From Omphiscola glabra (taxonomy: Eukaryota > Mollusca > Gastropoda > Lymnaeidae), in NCBI GenBank assembly GCA_964017045.1, contig OZ024796.1, positions 21,909,510 to 21,973,509 of the forward strand: DNA of 64,000 nucleotides. The letters run 5' to 3'. The number at the start of each line of letters is the position of its first letter. Position 1 is the stretch's first letter. The notes beneath the pieces were generated by a model that was not told the DNA's origin, did no database searches, and saw only the letters and a list, made by a program, of their open reading frames with translations. A program made the position numbers and the translations under genes. This document shows positions 57,206 through 64,000 of the stretch, one piece after another.

Positions 57206-60200
57206 CTGGGGAAAATATAGAGTTGTAGATTTGACAACATGGCTGCCTCATAAAAAACAAAACAAACAAATTTGGAGGTATGAGACTGCACTGACGTCAT
57301 GACTGGTCTGTCGTGGGAGGAAATGAGGTGTGTGTGTGGGGGGTGGGTGGGTGGGTGGGGGTGTTGTGTGATGAGTCAGATGGTTTTTGTTTGGTGGGTT
57401 TGACAGGACTGATTTGTTGGGATGTGAGAGATAGTGTGTGGTAAGATGGAATGGGATGTGAGAGATAGTGTGTGGTAGGATGGAATAGGATGTGAGAGAT
57501 AGTGTGAGGTAGGATGGAATGGGATGTGAGAGATAGTGTGTGGTATAATGGAATGGGATGTGAGAGATAGTGTGTGGTAGGATGGAATGGGATGTGAGAG
57601 ATAGTGTGTGGTAGGATGGAATGGGATGTGAGGAGATAGTGTGTGGTAGGATGGAATGGGATGTGAGAGATAGTGTGTGGTAGAATGGAAGGGGATGTGA
57701 GAGATAGTGTGTGGTAGGATGGAATGGGATGTGAGAGATCGTGTGTGGTAGGATGGAATGGGATGTGAGAGATAGTGTGTGGTAGGATGGAATGGGATGT
57801 GAGAGATAGTGTGTGGTAGGATGGAATGGGATGTGAGAGATAGTGTGTGGTAGGATGGAATGGGTTGTGAGAGATAGTGTGTGGTAGGATGGAATGGGAT
57901 GTGAGAGATAGTGTGTGGTAGGATGGAATGGGATGCGAGGAGATAATGTGTGGTAGGATGGAATGGGATGTGAGAGATAGTGTGTGGTAGGGTGGAATGG
58001 GATGTGAGAGATAGTGTGTGGTAGGATGGAATGAGATGTGAGAGATAGTGTGTGGTAGGATGGAATGGGATGTGAGAGATAGTGTGTGGTAGGATGGAAT
58101 GGGATGTGAGAGATAGCGTGTGGTAGGATGGAATGGGATGTGAGAGATAGCGTGTGGTAGGATGGAATGGGATGTGAGAGATAGCGTGTGGTAGGATGGA
58201 ATAGTATGTGAGATGGAGTGTGAGTTGATCGTATGAGGATGGGATTATAACAATGTTTTTGGAATGGGGTAACAATGGGGGTGTATGATTGGGTTTTCTT
58301 CAGGGTGTGTAGGGTGGGATTGTGCAAAGGGAGTGAGATGGGTTTATAAGATGAGTGAAGGATGGAGGGTGGTGAAAGGGTTGTTTGATGGGGTTACAGG
58401 AGGTGTAGGGTGGGGTTAAGAAATGAGGTATAGAGTGGGATGTTGTGTGGGGTGTCTTGTGGGATGTTGTGTAGGACATTGTGTGGAATGTCGTGTGGGG
58501 TGTTGTGTGGGATGTCTTGTGGGATGTCGTGTGGAATGTCGTGTGGGATGTCGTGTGGGATGTTGTGTGGGATGTCGTGTGGGGTGTTGTGTGGGATGTC
58601 GTGTGGGTCGTCTTGTGGGATGTCTTGTGGGATGTCGTGTGGGATTTCGTGTGGTATGTCGTGTGGGATGTCGTGTGGGATGTTGTGTGGGATGTCTTGT
58701 GGGGTGTTGTGTGGGATGTCGTGTGGGTCGTCTTGTGGGATGTCTTGTGGGATGTCGTGTGGGATGTCGTGTGGGATGTTGTGTGGTATGTCGTGTGGGG
58801 TGTTGTGTGGGATGTCGTGTGGGGTGTTGTGTGGGATGTCGTGTGGGTCGTCTTGTGGGATGTCTTGTGAGATGTCGTGTGGGATGTCGTGTGGGATGTC
58901 TTGTGGGATGTCGTGTGGGGTGTTGTGTGGGATGTCTTTTGGGATGTCGTGTGGGAAGTCGTGTGGGACGTATTGTGGGATGACATGTTACTTGTCGTTA
59001 ACTAATTATAAAGGTGATAAAGTTTCTAAGTAGATCACTGAGACCAAATGACTTGTGTAAATAAATCAATATATGTTAAGCATTAATTATGAGTAGACAA
59101 TATTCAAATTCAAACGTTTCGGAAAATCTCTTCGTGAGCACAACCAAAAAAAAGTATATAATTATAAATCAAATGACACAATATCTGTACATCCCACTAA
59201 TACCTTTAAAAATGAAAGGAAAGAAAAGAATGAGAATAGACACAAGTCTCTAACGAAAACAAAGATCAGAAGAATGGAAAGAAAGGAGCATCTCGTTAGT
59301 ATGCAATGTGGGATGTCATGTGGGATGTCATGTGGGGTGTCATGCGCGATGTCATGCGGTATGTAATGCGGGGTGTCATGTAGGATGCCATGCGGGGTGT
59401 AATGCGAGGTGTCGTGCGGGATGTCATGCTCATGTGGGATGTCATGCGGAATGTCATGCGGGATGTCATGTGGAATGTCGTTAGTACATCTTTATAATGC
59501 AGCACTATTTGACAACCGGAAACCAGATAGCTAAATAACAAGATAATAAGAGAACAGCACAGTCCACAGAACTTACTGAAACCTGATGTTGTCTAACGGT
59601 TCCTTTGGTGCCACCCAGAAGGCTGTTAGGGCTTTAAAGGAGATTGTACCCTGACTGTCACCAGCGTGAGTGATGGCTGAGTTTGCCTATAAGGATGATA
59701 AAGGTAAGTGCAGTCATTTTATATACATTAGGTTGCATCTTTGGGGACATGATGGGTACTTTCAGGGTGTGCACTCAAGTGTACTGTCATGACTGGTGGT
59801 CATCAAAAATAATCATATTTCTGTCGCTCTGCGTACACCGCTATACGTTGGATCAGCTCCATTCGCCCCTACCTCACAATTAGAACAACAAAAACCCTGG
59901 TCTGTGCTCTTGACCTCTCTCGTCTCGACTGTTGCAACTCTCTTCTGTCAGGTTCACCAAAACACATCATAGAAAAACTGCAGAAAGTTCAAAACTCAGC
60001 TTCTAGGTTAGTTCTCAAGGCCAAAAAAAAAACGTGATCAAGTCACTCCACTACTTCACTCACTTCATTGGCTCCCTATACAGGCACGCATTAATTACAC
60101 GCTCTCTGCTCTCTGTCAACACTTTTTCTCTGGTTCCTGTCCTTCCTATCTTACTGAACTTCTTACCGTCTATTCACCCCTTCGAAAGCTTCATTCCTCA

Positions 60201-63200
60201 CAGACTCGCTTCTTTTTTCTGTTCCCAGAACACGCACTAAAACACAAGGTGAACGATCTTTCTATTTCTGTTCACCAGAACAATGGAATTCTCTCCCATT
60301 ACACGTCCGCAATATAACGACCATCACAACCTTCAAAACTGCCCTACAGACCCATCTCTTTAAACTGTACTATACCGACTCATTCTCACCCCCTCTGAAT
60401 GAAAAACAAAGCTCGATTCTGCTGGTTGCTGTCCATGGCCGGACAGGGGAGGATAGTACTTGGGTTGGTGAGGTCAAGCTATTCAACAATTGTTTTTAAA
60501 TGTATACGTTTTTGTAATTGCTAATTTTTATGTGAAGCGTGGACTATCGATGGATGCACTGTCAGGGTGTGTGTACTATCGATGGATGCACTGTCAGGGT
60601 GTGCACTATCGATGGATGCACTGTCAGGGTGTGTGAACTATCAATGGATGCACTGTCAGGGTGTGTGTACTATCAATGGATGCACTGTCAGGGTGTGTGT
60701 ACTATCAATGGATGCACTGTCAGGGTGTGTACTATCGATGGATGCACTGTCAGGGTGTGCACTATCGATGGATGCACTGTCAGGGTGTGTGTACTATCAA
60801 TGGATGCACTGTCAGGGTGTGTGTACTATCAATGGATGCACTGTCAGGGTGTGTACTATCGATGGATGCACTGTCAGGGTGTGCACTATCGATGGATGCA
60901 TTGTCAGGGTGTGTGTACTATCGATGGATGCACTGTCAGGGTGTGTGTACTATCGATGGATGCACTGTCAGGTGTGCACTATCGATGGATTCACTTTCAG
61001 GGTGTGCACTATCGATGGATTCAGTGTCAGGGTGTGTACTATCGATGGATGCACTGTCAGGGTGTGTACTATCATTGGATGCGCTGTCAGGGTGTGCACT
61101 ATCGATGGATGCACTGTCAGGCTGTGCACTATCGTAGGATGCACTGTCAGGGTGTGTACTGACAATATCTGTGCTGTCAGGATGATTACTGTCAAGGGTG
61201 TATACTGCTAATGATTGTCAAGGTATGTACTATCAATGGGTGCGCTGTCAGGGTGTGTACTTTGAGGGTGTGTACTGTCAGGTGGTATACTGTCAATGAA
61301 TATCAGTGTGTACTGACAATGAGCATACTGTCAGGTTATGTGATGTTAAAGTATGTGTATTTTTTGTCTAGATAGAAGTAGTTTTTTTAAAGTGTTATAA
61401 ACCACTATTTACATTTCGAAATTTGGTTATGAAGTCTTTGTAATGTACGAAGCTCTGAATGATCTAAGTAGTTTTGCTATCTCTACAGTGAGCTTGATCT
61501 GGCATCTGCAGCATGTGGCCCCCTTTTGTGGCTGTAGCTAGTTAATCGGGACGTCACTGACGCTCGTATTGAGCACTGCATCGAGCCTAACAGAACAGAG
61601 TTAATTGCTTGGAACTTTAAAAGGTGTGAATACATTTTCTGAAAATGTTATGCTGTCCCAAGGGTTGTCTCTCTTAGCGTCAATTCCAGACGGACATAAA
61701 AAGGGGGATTATCTTTTTTAAAATATTTTTTTTTTTTTTTCAGATTGAAATGGTGAAGTTAAACAGACATGTCAGCTTTTGTGTTGGGTCATGTCATTTT
61801 TACATTTGACCCAGATAATAAGATATTATTTGCACAACTTACACAAATCAATTTCATTTGATCTTTGTTCAAGAATGTTCCAAATCGCACTGTCCCGTTG
61901 CCCTCACGCCTCGCCTGCAAGATGAAGCCGTTGAAATCGCCTGGACCGACTGAGGTCATTGTTACTGTAAATAAACACAATCACGACGTCACATGAATGC
62001 ACACGATAACAAACACATCTGTTAACACGGTCATGGACATCATAAACGACAAAATGATGAAACAATGATAAAAAAATGATTGAGACAATGATAAAAACCA
62101 TGATTGAGACAATGATAAAAAAAATGATTGAGACAATGATAAAAACAATGATTGAGACAGTGATAGCCAAATACGATAAAACTTATCATAAAAATACTTA
62201 TTACCACAGTCAAAAACCTCATACATAAATACACCATACAGAGGCATATGAAGAAGCTGTCAAGTTAATATTTGCCATCTTAGTGTACTGGACAATGGAG
62301 ATTACTACTTGAGACAATAACTGTACCAACCTGAGGAAATAAATGTACCAACCTGAGACACAAACTGTACCAAAGTGAGGCGCTAACTGTACCAACCTGA
62401 GACACTAACCGTACCAACTTGAGATATTAACTGTACTAAACTGTGACAGTGAGATACCAATCTGAGACACTAACTGTACCACCCTGAGACACTAACCGTA
62501 CCAATCCGAGACACTAACTGTACCACCCTGAGGCACTAACCGTACCAATCTGAGACACTAACTGTACCACCCTGAGACACTAACCATACCAATCCGAGAC
62601 ACTAACTGTACCACCCTGAGACACTAACCGTACCAATCTGAGACACTAACTATACCACCCTGAGACACTAACTGTACCAATCTGAGACACTAACTGTACC
62701 ACCCTGAGACACTAACCGTACCAATCTGAGACACTAACTGTACCACCCTGAGACACTAACTGTACCACCTTGAGACACTAACCGTACCAATCTGAGACAC
62801 TAACTGTACCACCCTGAGACACTAACTGTACCAATCTGAGACACTAACTGTACCACGCTGAGACACTAACCGTACCAATCTGATAGACTAACTGTGCCAC
62901 CCTGAGACACTAACCGTACCAATCTGAGACACTAACTGTACCACCCTGAGACACTAACTGTACCAATCCGAGACACTAACTGTACCACCCTGAGACGCTA
63001 ACCGTACCAATCTGAGACACTAACTGTACCACCCTGAGACACTAACTGTACCAATCTGAGACACTAACTGTACCACCCTGAGACACTAACCGTACCAATC
63101 TGAGACACTAACTGTACCACTCTGAGACACTAACTGTACCAATCTGAGACACTAACTGTACCACCTTGAGACACTAACCGTACCAATCTGAGACACTAAC

Positions 63201-63664
63201 TGTACCACCCTGAGACACTAACCGTACCAATCTGAGACACTAACTGTACCACGCTGAGACACTAACCGTACCAATCTGATAGACTAACTGTGCCATCCTG
63301 AGACACTAACCGTACCAATCTGAGACACTAACTGTACCACCCTGAGACACTAACTGTACCAATCTGAGACACTAACTGTACCACCCTGAGACGCTAACCG
63401 TACCAACCTGAGACACTAACTGTACCAACCTGAGACAGTGCTTCCGGGCGCGACTGCACTAGAGCTGACTTGAAGAGAGTACAGTCCGGTCGAACTCAAT
63501 GGCTCAATGAGCCCTGAGCCAGTGTCGTTTATCCTAGTGTAGTGCAATGGCCTCATTGAGTCACACGCTGTCTCTGGGGCCCCATTAGGGTACGCCCCTA
63601 CGCGAACATGGGCCAGGAAAGTCACACACATAAAGATGTGGGGGTATAAGCTGGCGGTCCTCAT
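57055..63664 (-). CDS. Secreted Reeler-domain protein with GPI-like C-terminal tail, four exons, complete
   Basis: Joined exons 63430-63664, 61843-61964, 59577-59686 and 57055-57205 give 205 residues plus stop, with consistent phases. Residues 1-24 form a signal peptide (hydrophobic core HIFMCVTFLAHV). The Reeler domain follows at about 25-170: YPNGAPETAC (25-34), GDFNGFILQAR (87-97), FGTF (106-109), NSAITHAG (121-128), FWVAP (142-146), IRFHATFV (153-160). C34 and C119 are the likely disulfide; NDT (46) and NGT (101) are N-glycosylation sequons. A Ser/Thr-Gly linker (VGSGVTT) precedes a hydrophobic, uncharged tail (186-204) ending at the stop, as in GPI-anchor signals; a single membrane helix is the alternative. 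No DOMON or cytochrome b561 domain follows, so it is not a ferric-chelate-reductase fusion. Reeler domains occur in spondins, reelin and insect immune proteins; function here is unknown. An ATG at 63692-63694 in the same frame would add 10 residues. Confidence 0.88.
57420..58212. repeat. Minisatellite, 34 bp x 23 (Reeler intron 3)
   Basis: Unit contains GGGATGTGAGAGATAGTGTG and TGGTAGGATGGAAT. Confidence 0.95.
58430..58982. repeat. 12-bp array x 46 (Reeler intron 3)
   Basis: Unit GGGATGTCGTGT with CTTGT, TTGTGT and GGGTGT variants; higher-order period near 120 bp repeats three times. Confidence 0.93.
58983..59309. other. Array-free spacer in Reeler intron 3
   Basis: AT-rich, nothing recognised. 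Confidence 0.4.
59310..59482. repeat. Second 12-bp array, related to 58430-58982
   Basis: Unit GGGATGTCATGC/T; same 12-bp frame as the larger array with a G to A change. Stops 95 bp from the exon 3 donor. Confidence 0.88.
59577..59686 (-). CDS. Reeler gene exon 3
   Basis: 110 nt from acceptor TTATCATCCTTATAG to donor TTTCA|GTAAGT. It encodes residues 120-155 with NSAITHAG and the FWVAP strand, and leaves in phase 2. An inner AG (GTGACAGTCAG) would also splice in frame but would delete the conserved NSAITH block. Confidence 0.88.
59822..60538 (+). mobile_element. Non-LTR retrotransposon 3' fragment in Reeler intron 2
   Basis: Reads RSAYTAIRWISSIRPYLT, then LSRLDCCNSLLSGSPKHIIE, KLQKVQNSASRLV, a frameshift at the A10 run 60023-60032, then VTPLLHSLHWLPIQARINY and, after another shift, GERSFYFCSPEQWNSLPLHV. 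This is the conserved region after the RT domain in CR1/jockey-type LINEs. 5'-truncated and dead. The tail TTATGTGAAGCG abuts the next array. Confidence 0.85.
60540..61190. repeat. Minisatellite, 28-32 bp x 21 (Reeler intron 2)
   Basis: Unit contains CTATCGATGGATGCACTGTC and AGGGTGTGTGTA; 2-bp (GT) length variation. Starts exactly at the LINE 3' end. Confidence 0.94.
61191..61842. other. Rest of Reeler intron 2
   Basis: Decaying repeat copies to about 61340, then unique AT-rich sequence. Confidence 0.45.
61843..61964 (-). CDS. Reeler gene exon 2
   Basis: 122 nt from acceptor GTGTTTATTTACAG to donor TTTGT|GTAAGT. It encodes residues 79-119, including the signature GDFNGFILQAR and FGTF, and ends on C119 in phase 0. 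Confidence 0.9.
62050..62165. repeat. Minisatellite, 24 bp x 4.5 (Reeler intron 1)
   Basis: Unit ATGATTGAGACAATGATAAA, 85 bp from the exon 2 acceptor. Confidence 0.88.
62300..63429 (-). repeat. 22-bp minisatellite whose units copy the Reeler exon 1 donor
   Basis: On the transcribed strand the unit is GTTGGTACAGTTAGTGTCTCAG (given here as GTTGGTACAG plus TTAGTGTCTCAG). The exon ends ...CTGTCTCAG|GTTGGT, i.e. with the last 8 bases of the unit followed by its first. About 51 copies. Copies nearest and farthest from the exon keep CTCAG|GTTGGT; the interior alternates CTCAGGGTGGT and CTCAGATTGGT in 44-bp pairs. Confidence 0.93.
63430..63664 (-). CDS. Reeler gene exon 1 (signal peptide and Reeler N-terminus)
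   Basis: Encodes residues 1-78 plus one base. The inner ATG (63662-63664) is preferred because a compact signal peptide follows directly; the upper ATG (63692) is possible. The donor is CTCAG|GTTGGT, a weak match beyond GT. It is supported by phase: the leftover G joins TA of the next exon to give Val 79 inside the Reeler strand VSVTMTS. The donor lies exactly at the edge of the 22-mer array. Confidence 0.85.
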
Positions 63665-63694
63665 GTCTATGAATAAACAGATATTCTCATTCAT

Positions 63695-63985
63695 GTTTAT
63701 AATTAGTATTATATTTACAAGACTATTTTTTTTTCCAAGTATCCATTCTACATAAATCTTAGATTCTTATTTCCTAATACGCGCCTAGGACAGAGATGTT
63801 GACACATTGTCACTAGCGTTTGTGAGAAGCGGTGACAACATGTCAATATCCCTTCTTGACATAGCCCCCCACTTCTATTCCAGATTAAACTCACGGAAAG
63901 CAATTTTACGAAATTAACGTAGTTTAACGTGAGACTCCCAGAATTTTAGAACCGCTGATATTTTTCCCCAGTGTATTTATACACT
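63695..63985 (-). other. 5' flank of the Reeler gene
   Basis: AT-rich up to 63780; no TATA or other promoter motif that I trust. The frame stays open above the upper ATG for at least 20 codons, so a further 5' exon is not excluded. Confidence 0.35.
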
Positions 63986-64000
63986 CAGTGGCGTAAGCCT
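63986..64000 (+). mobile_element. Transposon terminus cut by window edge
   Basis: CAGTGGCGTAAGCCT, the same kind of end as at 87 on the minus strand. Confidence 0.35.

Noticed and set aside
57248..58986. Long His/Pro/Ser and Cys/Gly/Val open frames
   Set aside because: Array translations inside Reeler intron 3, partly on the strand opposite to the gene.
59640..59655. Inner acceptor (GTGACAGTCAG) for Reeler exon 3
   Set aside because: It would remove the conserved NSAITHAG block; the outer acceptor at 59687 restores it in phase.
63430..63640. LTR or SINE interpretation of the GC-rich stretch
   Set aside because: It encodes the signal peptide and N-terminal Reeler motifs on the minus strand and splices in phase to exon 2.

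Overview
This is metazoan nuclear DNA. Coding sequence is sparse and split into short exons with GT-AG introns. About 28 kb of the 64 kb (my estimate by summing arrays) is tandem-repeat DNA made of more than 50 unrelated minisatellites. Homopolymer G/C runs and remnants of hAT, Helitron and non-LTR elements fill much of the rest. The invertebrate-type Patched, the compact Reeler protein and SPIN-like hAT copies fit a lophotrochozoan, perhaps a gastropod mollusc. That assignment is inference; no species-specific marker was seen.

Two genes are supported, both on the minus strand. (1) The 5' part of a patched (Hedgehog receptor) gene: five coding exons at 27536-27640, 25776-25968, 3414-3600, 3114-3183 and 999-1096, continuing off the left edge. 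All splice phases agree, and exon lengths match vertebrate PTCH1 closely (193 and 70 nt exactly, as I recall them). Intron 2 is 22 kb, swollen by more than 20 arrays. The start codon is preceded by an in-frame stop and a 7-codon upstream ORF. The 5' flank holds an exact Gli/Ci site, an RFX X-box, a CCAAT box, a GC box and an octamer within 150 bp. (2) A complete four-exon gene (63430-63664, 61843-61964, 59577-59686, 57055-57205) for a 205-residue secreted Reeler-domain protein with a C-terminal GPI-like tail and a poly(A) signal at 56963-56968.

Layout: 1-3.7 kb patched exons 5-3 and a splice-donor-containing array; 3.8-25.7 kb patched intron 2; 25.8-27.6 kb patched exons 2-1; 27.6-28.3 kb promoter; 28.6-57 kb intergenic, with the largest arrays (a 3.9 kb pyrimidine tract, 28 tandem E-boxes, an 85-copy 19-mer) and a Helitron tail; 57-63.7 kb the Reeler gene, whose introns carry more arrays and a LINE fragment.

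The most unusual observation is that two unrelated minisatellites, one in patched intron 4 and one in Reeler intron 1, begin exactly at a real exon-intron boundary. Their repeat units are copies of that 5' splice site, so each gene carries dozens of same-strand donor look-alikes directly downstream of the authentic donor.
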